64,000 bases of DNA, from contig QANT01004401.1 of the NCBI GenBank assembly GCA_003254885.1, positions 1 to 64,000 on the forward strand. Reading direction: 5' to 3'. Source of the stretch: Purshia tridentata (lineage: Eukaryota > Streptophyta > Magnoliopsida > Rosales > Rosaceae). The notes below the pieces were generated by a model, which had not been told where the DNA came from, searched no databases, and saw only the letters and a program-made list of their open reading frames with translations. Below are positions 1 to 11,752 of the stretch, piece by piece; position 1 is the stretch's first letter, and every line of letters begins with the position of its first letter. Both the position numbers and the translations under genes were made by a program.

Positions 1-1683
1 CACATGTGTATTACTTTAAACTATTTCATCAATTTTATTTAACATGTTGGAAAACATAAAAAAAGTATATTAATATTTTTTATTTTTAAAATAAGTCTTC
101 ATATTTGATATGTAATTAAAATTGACGAAAAAAATAAATGAAATAGACTTAAGTAATGAGCAAAAATTTGCAAGTTATGGAATTTAAATAACAAGTTTGT
201 TAACCAAATTGATACTAAGGATAAAATTTGAAAACCATTATTGTTATTTACTCATATTTGTTTTTTTCGAGTAAATGAATTTATTTGAAAACCATTATTG
301 TTATTTGTTTTTTCGAGTAAATGAATTTATTTTCTAATTATTTTCATAGTTTTAATTTTTGGTTGTTTTATAATAAAATTTTGTATTTTATACAAAAGAA
401 TTCAACCACAATTTAAATTTTCTTTTCTTTGGTTGAGAACTTAACTCATAAAATTTAAGTGTAGAAAACGATTTGTGTGACATAAAAATATATATTTTTA
501 GACGTGGGTATTATGGGTTCAAGTTTCAGGTCTCGAGTTCTGCATCATGGGTCAAAGTGTAAGCCGTTTGGCGTAGACCTGTCAATGGAACAGATATGCA
601 GTGGACTACCCTAGATCCAATATGCTTCGATAAGACAATTAATTCAATTCAATCCTATCGATTACAAAATATATAATTATTATTACATATACATATAAAA
701 TAGAACAATTTTCTGGTCACCCCAAGGGGTGACCTCAAGGTCCACCCCACCCCTCGATTTTATAATTTCGACAATATTGACGCATAATCGGAACCGTTCA
801 TATTTTAGATCATCTATTATAGATCATCTATGCAAAAAATCAACTCAATCGGAAATCATTTGATTATAGAATTGTTGTTAATTAAATAGAAAAAATCAAC
901 GGTTTAGTCAAAAAATCACTCTTTAATTCGGAACCATTCATTTTTTCTCTTTAATTGACAACAATTATATAACCAAATGATTTCCGATTGAGTTGATTTT
1001 TTGCATAAATGATCTATAATAGGTGATCTAAAATATGAACGATTCCGATTATGCGTCAACATTGTCGAAATTATAAAATCGAGGGGTGAGGTGGACCTTG
1101 AGGTCACCCCAATATTTTTCTATAAAATATTTGTAGTATTATATGTTCTCATAAGCTGGATCATTTGTTTAGATAAATTCGATATATGTTTATGAGAGAT
1201 ATCATTGATGAGTAAAGTGATTTGTATGTGTAATTTGTAAAATAGTTTTATTGAATAAAATAATTAATATTCGATATACTTCATAACAATACAGAAAAGC
1301 TATCTACGCGGTTGTTCATGTCGAAGTATTTGTACGGGTAGAGTACAAATCCATATTATCAACGAATACAATTGTCAATAATCAAACTAATCATGAGATT
1401 TCAATTGGCCCCATATATATACAAATTTCCCAAGCACATTTCGCCGGCCGCGGATCCATAATCTCACCTTCTTTGTCTTTTTAGGTAAAATCCCAAATCC
1501 CAAATTTCAGTAACAAATTAGAAAGAGTACGTAACCAAATTGCATGCATGTATATTATATCATGACCCATCAATTGTTTTATCTTAGTACTGCACTCATC
1601 ATTTTGTAATGTCATTATCATCTTCTTAATTAAGCTCGATCTCTGGTGATTAAATTTTGTAGTGAGCGCTCAAAGCTCAAAGC
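1..1683. other. Intergenic, AT-rich, contains one MITE
   Basis: No supported gene. The sequence is AT-rich with short direct repeats near 240-330. A foldback element occupies about 714-1112 and is listed separately. At about 500-660 there is a moderately GC-richer patch with a GGTTCAAG-like box; it may be an old SINE or retroelement tail, but I could not define ends. The right part, from about 1440, leads into the 3' end of the minus-strand receptor kinase gene. Confidence 0.6.
714..1112. repeat. Foldback MITE, copy 1 (long terminal inverted repeats)
   Basis: The left arm (about 722-895) is nearly the reverse complement of the right arm (about 940-1110). Both ends carry GGTCACCCC-type sequence, and each arm contains the GACGCATAATCGGAA block and the CAAAAAATCAACTCAATCGG block. 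A short non-palindromic centre contains ATCAACGGTTTAGTC. There is no coding capacity, so it is a non-autonomous DNA element; the superfamily is not clear because target-site duplications cannot be called with certainty. A second copy lies at about 40887-41266. Confidence 0.85.
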
Positions 1684-4600
1684 TCAAAGATATTGTTGTT
1701 GCTTTTGGTTCTGCGGCGTGGGAATTTCCCGAGAGTCATTACTAGATGTCCCATATTCACTGCTCCCAAACTCCTGGCTTGACAGGGCCAACTTTCTGAA
1801 CTTCTTCATGTCAGCATTGTATGCCTGTGTGTCATAGTCTGAGCTTCCACCACCACCACTACCCATAATATTGTGTACAGTGGTCTGTCCTGGTTTTGTC
1901 CCTTCATTCAAGTCATCCAGCGATACATCTCCTTCTAAGGCTCGGACTATCTGTTATCATAATTTAGAATATTATGTTGTCAAATTATTAATTTAGGCTA
2001 TTGATGATTAGACAAACATCATACACTATTTTTAAAATGTGTAATGTTAAATGAAGATTGCGACAACATAACATGTAAGTTATATGATATGATGGGTCCG
2101 AACGTACCTGGCTCATCTTTGGGCGCTTTCTAGAGGAATGGCGGATGCTGGCAGCAGCACAGGCCACCATGCGCGCCATCTCCTGTTGGTTGTAGTTATT
2201 GTCCAAGCGGATGTCTACTAGCTCAACATAATTACTGCCATCCTCCAATGCTTTTGTGAGAAGTGGTCGAGCCTGCAATGTATCACATGTGTTTGCACAA
2301 AAGCCTTATTGAAATATATATATAGTACTGATAGTACATAACAACACTAGCAAAGACCTAGGAAGAAGCTTTTATTTTGCTTTTCTTTTCAGTATAAAAT
2401 CAAAACTTGCAAAGAATAGAACAAGTACAAACCCAGTCCACTAAGCTGTCTTCCATTGCATGTGAAGGATCCACTGGTCGCTTTCCAGTTATGAGTTCCA
2501 AGAGCATGACCCCATATGAGAAAACATCAGATTTCTCTGTCAACTTTCCACTTGATGCATATTCTGGAGCCAAGTACCTGCATTCATTATAATTAGATAC
2601 AAAACCCAAATTTTATCATGCATGTATATTAATTTGGTAAGTTGTGGTTCAACCATTAGTTATTAAGACTAAGATCGAGTTAAAATGGCATGCAGTTATC
2701 ATGTTCAAGCTCTTGCAAGTTAAAGAAGTACGTACTCAAAATCAAGGATTTGGATTTTCTGTGGTGATTGTTTTTGTTTGTTTAAATCTGAGTCATATAT
2801 GTCGACTTACCCGAAGGTTCCCATGACTCGTGTAGAAACGTGGGTGTTATTGTCAGAAGATAGCTTAGCCAACCCAAAATCAGCAACCTGAAAACGAACA
2901 TATTAGAAGGATGATGTTGATGATTATTGATTGATTATTATATGAAATATGCCAATTAATAATCATGTCAGCATTCACACACATACGCACCATGGCTTCA
3001 AAGTTGTTGTCAAGGAGAATATTAGCAGATTTGATATCCCTATGGATGATTTTTGGGTGGCCTGCATGCATTTAATTTGCAATGAACTGATGAGACTAAA
3101 TGCAGTCAAAACAGAGAGATCATAAAATAAGAGGTACGTATAAGGTAAGGGATGCGACTTTCTTACAGTCTTCATGAAGGTATGCAAGCCCTTTGGCAGA
3201 CCCAATTGCAATCCGAAGCCTGGTTGACCACTCCATAGGTGGAAGACCCTTTCCTGCAACCCCAAAAACATCCACATACCATACGATGACATTGTATTGT
3301 AAATTTTCAGAATATCAAATTAAGATCCTCTCCCTATAAACTTAAGCTAGTAGAAAATAGAGTAGCATTAAAGCGGTTATAAAATTAGTGTCCCGAAAGT
3401 ACTGACCATGCAGGTGATACTCCATGGTGTTATTGGCAACAAATTCATAGACCAACATTCTCTGGCCACCAGCAATGCAATATCCAACCAGTGATACAAG
3501 ATGCCGGTGATGAACTCGGCTAATGATCTCCACCTCGGCCGCAAACTCTCGTTCTCCTTGCCCGCTACCCGACTTGAGACTCTTCACCGCAACCTCTTTT
3601 CCATTAGGCAAAACACCCTTGTGCACGTACCCGAACCCGCCCTGACCCAACAATTGGGCCTGTGAAAACCCGTTTGTGGCCGCTGCCAGCTCATCGTAAG
3701 TGAAGGTGCTCTTGTTGAACCCAAGTGCCATTGGTGGTGTGGGTGGTGGCAAGGGGGGTCCCCGCTGTCCAGAGAAGTTTGAGCTCATCTCGCCGCTCAG
3801 TGGCATCTGATGAGACGGTGAAGTCCACGACCCAACGGGTTGTCCCATTGCACCACCACCTGCTTGTTGGTTTAGCCTCACCCCATGGTCTGTTCCCATC
3901 GGATGATTCATGTTGTGCTTGTGCCATGCATTTTGTTGTTGTACACTGTTGTAGTAGTCACCCCCACCTATCAAAAACCCAATATCAGTACTAATTGTTC
4001 AACATTATAACTCATACCTTTACAAATTAAATAATTGTTCAACATTAATAATGGGTTCAACATTATAACTCATATACTCTTTAGCTTAAGAAAACAAAAA
4101 AGCATGTTTTTGTTATATCAAAAGGAATCAAACTCTAGATTTATCCAACTCATTATCACACTCTTTCTCACCACTGGGGCTAACCTCAAAGGCTAAGACA
4201 ATGTCAATAGTAGATTTCCTCACCATTTCCAGCTCAATCCAAAATGAGTTTATAATTTACTATACATAGTTTAGAATCCAGAAGATCTCAGTCCACCATT
4301 TCCAGCTCACTCCAACCTTCATCGATCTCTAACCTCTTTCAGCCTCTGTGTCTAGCCCATTTTGATTTTATGATATAGCCCATTATGTGAGTCCTACCCC
4401 TTTGGAAGTTCAGCCTAATTAATTACATTTTGGATCTTGAAAGGGCTGAAAACATGAAGTTAAATTCTATGCACTAATGAATTTAAAGGGATTATGACTA
4501 TGAGTAATCCTAGAGGACTAAGTACTTAGGAGGAATTATTTTGTAAGGAAGAGAAAAGTAAGCCTACATAAGCATATATATATGAAAGTAAAAGGAGAGT

Positions 4601-5251
4601 GAATGAATTGGATTAGTGCATGGATGGTGATGAAGAGAGGTCCTAGTATATGTAGTGTAAGGTTTGGCACGTACCTTTGCGAGACGCTCCATAATACTGC
4701 ATGTGCTCATCACGCCTTCTCTTCTTCCTCCTGATGCAAAGCACACAAATGACGAGCAAAAGAACTATTATCACCAACCCGCCAGCCACCACTCCTCCTA
4801 TTATCTTAGAAGTGGCCACTGAGGTATCATTAGATTTATCTTGTTGTGGCGGACTTGGAGTACTACGCGCTGGCGGCGGATGCGATAGTGCACCGGCGGC
4901 AGCCGCAGGCCGAGAATGTTCTGGGGCAGGTGGCGTAAAAGTAGTGGGGGTTGCGGCGGTCGAATTCCCTCTCGAAGGTGCAGCAGGATGGGCATTGTTG
5001 GAGTTATTATTATTATTATGAGAGCCGTTTGATTGATTTGAATCGTTTGGCGGTGGTGGCGAGGAATCCTTGTGGGGCGGCGGTGAGGAATCGTTGCTTT
5101 GTGGGGATTCCTTTGGAGGAGAGGGACTCGATGGTGGTGGCGACGATGGCGGTGGTGATGATTGAGGTGGGGAGTCGTTTGGAGGTGACGAGTCTGATGA
5201 TGGCGGCGCAGGAGGTGAAGAGTCCGGGGACGACGAACCATCAGAAGACAT
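1684..5251 (-). CDS. Proline-rich receptor-like protein kinase, PERK4-7 type
   Basis: Eight coding exons: 5251-4675, 3967-3407, 3253-3167, 3061-2991, 2887-2811, 2577-2433, 2272-2108, 1950-1684; all junctions are GT-AG and the model gives 649 aa, the usual PERK size. Residues 1-148 are Pro/Ser-rich with an Asn run and no signal peptide. A single membrane span (about 149-172, start IIGGVVAGG) is followed by the basic stop RRKKRRR. The kinase domain starts near residue 281 ([13 protein letters not shown]) and has the glycine loop [34 protein letters not shown] and an APEY activation segment, so it should be catalytically active. PERKs sit at the plasma membrane and are thought to sense the cell wall; the ligand is unknown. 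Intron 1 holds a SINE-like insert. I assign the subgroup from the QYYG/GGDYYN juxtamembrane region, not from a tree. Confidence 0.93.
4105..4200 (-). repeat. tRNA-derived SINE-like element in PERK intron 1
   Basis: On the minus strand a box A-like TTAGCCCCAGTGG (complement of 4171-4183) is followed after about 35 nt by a box B-like GAGTTTGATTCC (complement of 4124-4135). This spacing and order is that of an internal Pol III promoter. There is no tRNA cloverleaf, so it is not a tRNA gene. Ends are approximate. Confidence 0.5.
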
Positions 5252-6851
5252 TATTGGGTCTCCAACAACTACCTCCGGCCAATGATTATTCCGAAGATAT
5301 TTATGATCTGACGGCCGGAAACTTCACCTCTTCTGTAACTGCTCGTCTCAATGACTGAAGACCCCTGAACATCAACCGCCCATGAATGAATTAATTAGCA
5401 TTAATCTAACACATATATGCAAAGAAATTGTATATTTAACAAATGTTCAAATAATTAATTTACATGAGCTACCAAGTAGAGATAGCAAGATTAATCTTCC
5501 TCCACAGGACCAACAGACCGCATGCACACTGATTTTCTTTGCTTAACTTATATGATCTGGGTGTCTCCCTTTCGTCAGGAGAAAGTCCTGAATCCAAATC
5601 TCATGAATGCTCGTTGTTGATAATAAAAAAAATACTTATAAGATCTGAAAAATTAATATACTTTATTTGAGATTTAAAATAATTTATGGATCAAAATTAA
5701 TATGCATGTCTGTATATGTTTTTGCAAGTAATGGGGGACATGACAAATGAAGGTGTGCATAACCTGGAGATGAATGAAGAGAGGTAGGAGGGTTCTCAAT
5801 GGAAAGAGAAAGGTGGGAACTCTGTCCTTGCCATTACCTCCTACAAAGGAGGAACCTTGATCACCTTAGCTCTCTTTCTCAAAACCTATGTTTCTGTGTC
5901 TGCCCACCCCTAACTTAGATTGAATCGGTTATGTCTTTTACCTGTTCCTCGCTGGAGTCCCATGCAAGTACGTGTACTAGGTCATTGAGATAGTTGGCTA
6001 GCTCCATCACAATTAGCAACAAATATTAACCAAACTTCAAATATAGACTTTCCTCCACCTTCCACGCTTGTCTTCACACGATAATCCCCTTCAACCGAGT
6101 AATATCAGCTTGTAGAGTTACCAAGAATAGTAATACTTATTCAGTATACTTATCATCTCACATTACAGCAAAACTTCAATTTTAGCACGTATTCGTTATT
6201 TCGTAAAAAGTATATTCATCATTATGTAGTCATTAGTATATTCGTTATTTTGCATGTACCTACTCTCATCTTCTACCTCAAGACGAGTAATTGAACAAAT
6301 TTCTGCTCTGATGTATACTTTCAATTAATTTGTTTCATGTCACAATATTAATATTGTTGTAGCAAATAAAGAAAAAAAATCATTAATTTCATTGCCCTTC
6401 TTTTGATTAGTCTGTTTTATAAGTTAATGATTTGTTTTCTGGAATGAATCTTGGTTGTTTTGGTGCTTATTTTGAGAAATACAAGAACACAGCATATGTT
6501 TAGAATGGGCAAAATGTCTTCCAACTTATCTGAGAGCTTAAATCTAAATGTCAGGGATGGGGTTTGAATTTGCTTCAGGAAATGAACTATATTCAGAACT
6601 CAACAAATCATCATCTAAGTAGCAAATGACTTATTACATTTATTGTCAAATGACTTTTTACATCGATGTTCTCATGATCTGCATCATACAGACAGCCAAA
6701 TGCCCATAACAAAATCTTCGGGCATGAAAAGTTCAGAATTGAGCTTGCAAACGATCAAAATCCTTTAAGCAATTCACATATGACAATTAAGGGTGCTCAA
6801 AAAGACTCTAATTATCCATTATCAACCGATAAACAGACTCTAACCAGCTAA
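5252..6851. other. Intergenic between PERK and F-box gene 1
   Basis: Upstream region and probable 5' UTR of the PERK gene at the left, and the 3' flank of the first F-box gene at the right. I see no open frame with family similarity and no clear repeat. AT-rich runs from 6100 to 6420. Confidence 0.6.
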
Positions 6852-8874
6852 TTAAGCAGTGGGAATCCTATGATTTATGGAAAAGAGGCTGTGCATGAAG
6901 GCTGTACGCACGTGTACAAGGCTGTTCACATATGGAAGATACTTCACATATCCGAAATCAGAGCTGACATTACTTATTAAAACTTCAACCTCCCCTGCTT
7001 TCACATGATAAGCAATCAGTGCCCTTCCTTGAAGAATTATCACAACATCATCATTCACACAAGCCAAAGCCCTCAGCTGTTCATGAACATTGATGAATCT
7101 ATTGAATCTGCCAGGAATGTTAAGAGAAATTCTCTGCTTCAGAATCATGTTCATATCGCCATAGATTTCCAAGGTGTAATTCTGGTCTTCATTGCAAGGC
7201 AGAATATAACACAGTTCCCCATACATCTCTGTCATAGCACCTTGTGGTCCGCTGCCTGGAGGGAGTGGCAGAGTACCATATTGCTCTTCCCTCAAATCAA
7301 AAGCCAAAATAGCCCCAGCAGAAGTTTCCCAAAAGACCACACCCTTCAGAAAGAGCCCATCACCAATCAGCTTCAAAGCATCTAGGTCAGAGCATACTGT
7401 CTCAGCGAGTCTCCAAGAGCTTGACCTTGAAGAGTATACCTCAAAACAGACAACCGGCTGATCAGTTAAAGAGAAGGCACAAACAAGTTCAAAGTTTGAT
7501 GCAAAATTAAGCACGGAAGGCTCAAAAGCTAGTGCCAGGGATGAGTCAGGTCCATGATAAAAGTCTGACTTGGGAAGCACTTTCCATTCCTTGGTTGCAG
7601 GGTTGCAGATGTAGTAGTCATTTTCACCATTGAAGCTTTGGCAGCAGAGCAGACCGTTGCAACTGCTTCTAAAAGTAACTGGTTCGGGCAAGAAACTGAG
7701 AGAAGGACTGGGAATGCCATAAGCATCCTTATTGAGTGAGATGAAGAAAGGCTTGTCACCAGGGAGTTGACAGAAAAGGCCAGAGATGTCCTTGAAGTTG
7801 TTAGTTTGCTTGTGAATGAAGAAAGGACAGGTAATCCACTGATCCCACTCTTTGGAAACAGTTCTGAACCTCAAAAGTGATTTGGCAGGGAGGAAAGGAA
7901 GAACATGCTCCTTAATAACATCTTTGAGCTCCATCTTCTCATTAAGAATTCCAGGGTATTTACTACGGGTGATAATTTTGCGAGAATATTTATCGCACTG
8001 CAACAAAAAGAAAATCATCAAGATGCATTGAAGAACATGCTCCTTAATAACATCTTTGAGCTCCATCTTCTCATTGAAGATAAAAAAACACTTGAAAGAT
8101 AATTTGAACATCCAGTCACATGAACAATGACAAAGCCTCAAATTCATAATTAAACCAATAAAAAAAGGAAAAAGAAAATTAGAGTAGAACTCCTCCAGGC
8201 ACCCTATTCTTTTCTACATAAATGATTTTTCTTTAATCTAGAAATTGTTAAGGGAGATCTAGGCCAAAATAGGACCCTCTAACAGCTTGCCTAAACTGTT
8301 TACACCCACAGCAGCCAAAAATGCTACTAGTAGGACAAAACCTACCCTTCCTCTTCCAAAATTTCATATAAGATCTTCCAATAACATGTTGAATTAAGAA
8401 AAAAATAAAATTTGTAGATAATTTGAGGTCCCAAAAATGTAGTTTCAATACAATCAATTAACCAAACAGAAAGACAGCAATATGATACATATGAAAACTC
8501 CCTCAAATGAGCTGGGAAGAGCAAATTACAGCTGAAAGAAATAATAAAAATAACAATAAGGGTATTAGGAGAAAATCAAAATCAGTGCACAAATAAGGCA
8601 AGTATCACCAAAATTGAAAAGAAAATCTGCTAACTATTCCCTTCCAACAAACAATATCAACCATGTATTTTACTAGGTGAAAATAAATAGTATGAAAAAA
8701 AAAAACGATCTGCCAACGACATACCACATAATAACTGTCCACAAGTTCCAACTGATCTGGAGATGGACTTCGGTTCCCGTAGTGTTCCTCACAGTCACAA
8801 AATCCATCTTCTTCAGAATGAGCCCCCACACGATTGTCACCAGTATCCATTATATGCTCCCAAGAATCCTCCAT
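6852..8874 (-). CDS. F-box protein (At5g07610/At5g49610-like), copy 1
   Basis: Two coding exons, 8874-8725 and 7997-6852 (431 aa), plus a probable non-coding exon ending at 9905. Exon 2 has a TTTTTGTTGCAG acceptor; the open frame continues past it into the intron, so the long single-exon reading up to 8147 is not the protein. The 50-residue acidic N-terminus (start MEDSWEHIMDTGDN) is followed by an F-box at about 73-115 (LPFLPAKSLLRFRTVSKEW) and then a beta-rich domain with SSCNGLLCC and YICNPATKEWKVLP, typical of plant F-box proteins. It would act as substrate receptor of an SCF ubiquitin ligase; the substrate is unknown. The neighbour at 11753-12856 is a paralogue in the same orientation with the same 5' UTR intron layout, so the two arose by tandem duplication. 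The intron contains a 46-bp copy of the exon start. Confidence 0.85.
7898..8075. repeat. Direct repeat, 46 bp, exon start copied into the intron of F-box gene 1
   Basis: Positions 7898-7943 (in the F-box exon) and 8030-8075 (in the preceding intron) are identical over 46 bases, at a period of 132 bp. The copied piece encodes EKMELKDVIKEHVL in both places and in the same frame. The acceptor used by the real exon (AG at 7999-7998) lies between the copies. Confidence 0.9.
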
Positions 8875-10020
8875 CACTCTACAATGACAAGTAGATTATA
8901 ACATTATAACACATTTAATAATCATTCAAGGAAGATACTCAATTTCCCCAAAATCAAAACTATGAAGAATGATTTTCAAACAAGAAGAAAACAACACAGT
9001 GAGGGAAAGAGACAAAGTACATGTGAGAATTAGAAAGGGCAATCTAGTTTTCAAACAAAATAATCATTTATTCCATTTCTTGAGTTAATGGACCCATCAA
9101 TCGACAAAATTCAAGCTTATAATCCTTAAGGAAAATCCATGAAAATTAAAATAAAAAATCTCAACTTACCCTAATTAATTATGGTTGCATAGTACAAAAG
9201 AAACCAAACAGAAAAAGTAAGAAAAATCAGGTATGGAGGAAATGACTGAATCTTCAAATATTTACTACTCTGTTCAAGTAATTTTAGGAAAAAGAGAAAA
9301 TAAAGTTTGAAAAATCTAAATTCACGTAATCCTAGGACCTGCCCCAATCGGTAAACAATTTCGAAAATTAAAGTCAAACTGAAAATCACAATTTCGGAAA
9401 TCAAATGCAAACTAAAAATCCAACGCGACTTCCTTGTTGTCTTTTTTGCGGAAATCAAAATCACAAAGGCTTCAGCCTCGGTTTCTTTCATTTTCTTGGC
9501 TTTTTCAGTAACCAAACAAGTAAAAAGGGTAGATAAAAATAATAACATTGAATTGAAAAAAAAAAAAAAAAAAGATGACGGTCTATTACGAGACTCGAGA
9601 TACAAGAACACGATAAAAAAACCTTTCAGAACAGAGACAGTGGCAAGCTTAGAAACGATCGAAAACAACGAGAAACATCCACTCCCAAAGCTTCAAGATT
9701 TTTCGAAAAAAGAAAAAAAAAGAAATGAAAAAACAGAGCAAGCTCTCTGCCCGTGAGTGTTGGTCTTCTTTCATGTCGAAAGAAAGAGGCAATGCGACTT
9801 AGGTTCTACTCCATCGCCGGTTCTCTCTGAAGAACCCCACAAGCGACAATTAAGACCAAAAAAGCTAACATTACGACTAACAAAAACGACGACGAGAAGC
9901 TTACCGTCGAAGCCGTGAGAAAGGGCCGGACTCCGGAGTCAAAGCGAACACTGCCGTGGACTTGAACAAGAGCGAGACCGAGAGAGAGAGAGAGCGACTC
10001 CGTGGTCGCGGTTGAGAGCA
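8725..10020 (-). other. 5' UTR exon and long leader intron of F-box gene 1
   Basis: A strong donor (ACG followed by GTAAGC, exon end at 9905) pairs with an acceptor at 8881-8879 just four bases before the ATG. The exon upstream of 9905 has no in-frame ATG and is read as 5' UTR; its upstream limit near 10020 is a guess. The intron (8879-9904) holds only A-rich tracts, including an A19-type run near 9560. The tandem F-box copy has the same layout. Confidence 0.55.
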
Positions 10021-10032
10021 GTTACGTTGTAA

Positions 10033-10150
10033 GTTATTCGGTTCCTTCCTCGGCAAGGGTTTATACTGCCTATTGTGAATGGACACGTGTTATTTGGTTC
10101 CTTCCTCGCAAGGGATTTATATTGCCTTTGTATTGTGAAGGACACGTGTA
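10033..10150. promoter_or_regulatory. Tandem duplication carrying two G-boxes upstream of F-box gene 1
   Basis: Two copies of a block of about 58 bp (10033-10090 and 10089-10150) share GTTATT(C/T)GGTTCCTTCC, a CAAGGG..TTATA.TGCC core and a GGACACGTGT end. Each therefore ends with a palindromic G-box, CACGTG at 10084-10089 and at 10143-10148. It lies just upstream of the inferred 5' UTR exon of the minus-strand F-box gene, where bZIP or bHLH factors could act. Function is inferred from the motif only. Confidence 0.6.
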
Positions 10151-11752
10151 CGTCTGGGATGATCTGAGGTGAAAACAGGTCAAAGGTGGCGTCAGGTTTA
10201 AGTTTCTAGTTTGTCAAGTGAGATATTGAAGCACTTGCCAAGAGACTGGTTGTTGTACCCAGCTCATTTATAATTATTCCTCAGAATTTCAGTGATTGAT
10301 TTTAGTCCAATGGCATGGTTACTAATAGGGCAAAGAACGGAAGGAAAGGGAATATGATTCTTAATCTTGTGTTTATCAATCATGTGAATCATTTTTATTT
10401 CTTTGTTTATTAAATTTGGGAAGAAAATAGAATGCATGTGGGCTTACTAAAATCAGAAATTTCAAAATTTCTAATTTTCTCTCCCTCCCTCTGGTTAATA
10501 ATAAAAATTTTCTCTCATTAGGAAACGAATCAGTATAAAGGATAACAATTATTATCATTAAGAGATATGCAGAAAATTCTTTCCCACATAAAATACCACT
10601 TTATAAATAGAGAGAATTCAACTTCATTTACTAAATCAAATGATCATTCACAATAATGTTTTGAATTTATAAAATTTAGTGAGTACTCTATGCTGTCTCT
10701 ATGTAGAATTTTTTTGTTTTCTTATCAGTATTCTAGAAGCAGTGTTCAAATACTAAATTGTCAGCATTGGCTTGCTGAGAGTCTGAGACCACATCCTAGG
10801 GTATATTTGCCATCTTCAATAATAAATGGAAATTGGGGCCTACCTATTATATAATTAGGTAAGCTCATCACTTAGCTGTTATATTTTGTCTACATGTGAA
10901 ATTTGAAAACAATTAAAATAATACTTGCCATAACCATTAATTTACCATATCCATTGAAATAAGAATTGTGAGGAAGTAAATGTTCATGGCTACAAATAAA
11001 TTAATAAAATACATATTTGATCTATGTATTTACCACCTTCCTTGGCAATATACAAAAGTGTAAATATTTAGAAATGTCTAATAAAATGGCACTTTTGGAC
11101 TTTGAAATGTCTAAACTGACCCCACTTAAAAGGATTTTCGGTGGAATGAAAATATTTTGTTATGTATCAACCATACAGTAGTCAATATGTGAGTCGATAT
11201 TCTCCAACAATATCTTGATATTTATTAAGTAGACAATGTTCAACAATAGTCAATGTGTAGAGTCTTTGGTATTTCATTTTGAGCATCTCCAGCGGTAAAC
11301 TATCATTATCTTTATTTTGGCATTGGCATAAGCCCTGATGTGAACTAGCTTTAGGGATGGGTCTATAACACCATGATGTTTATAGAGATTACAGGCTTAC
11401 AGCAAGCTATATAAAGGAATACATCAACAATTGTAGTTTAAAAGTAGGACTGATCCTGTAAATTCAAATAAGAAAAAGTTCCATCTACTTTATCATGCAT
11501 GATGTCTCAAGCACCAGATCAACAGATGTAAATTCAAATAAGAAAAAGTTCCATCTACTTTTTTGGTTAATATAAACCCAATATCATGCATGATGTCTCA
11601 AGCACCAGATCAACAGAAAGCAAATGACAAATAAGAACATAACCAATGAAAATCTACAAATGAGTTCAAACATAACCACCTATAAGCTGCCTAGTGTTGT
11701 TTTCTCCATGGTTGCACAATGGCAAAATAGGACAGTCAGATGAAGAAGTCGA
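10151..11752. other. Intergenic between the two F-box genes
   Basis: AT-rich, with no open frame of interest. It contains a local tandem duplication at 11458-11617 (listed separately) and the 3' flank of F-box gene 2. Confidence 0.6.
11458..11617. repeat. Tandem duplication with a short unequal insert
   Basis: The block starting GTAAATTCAAATAAG and ending AGCACCAGATCAACAGA occurs at 11458-11526 and again at 11528-11617. The second copy carries about 21 extra bases (TTTTGGTTAATATAAACCCA) in the middle. Apart from this the copies are essentially identical, so the duplication is recent. It lies just downstream of F-box gene 2. Confidence 0.85.

Noticed and set aside
4701-5358. Plus-strand frames opposite PERK exon 1
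   Set aside because: Complement of the Pro/Ser-rich coding sequence; the minus-strand frame has splice sites and a conserved kinase downstream.
8000-8147. Single-exon F-box reading with an N-terminal extension (MNLRLCHCSCDW)
   Set aside because: It passes through a strong acceptor and the duplicated intronic fragment; the model joined to the 8874-8725 exon is in frame and better supported.
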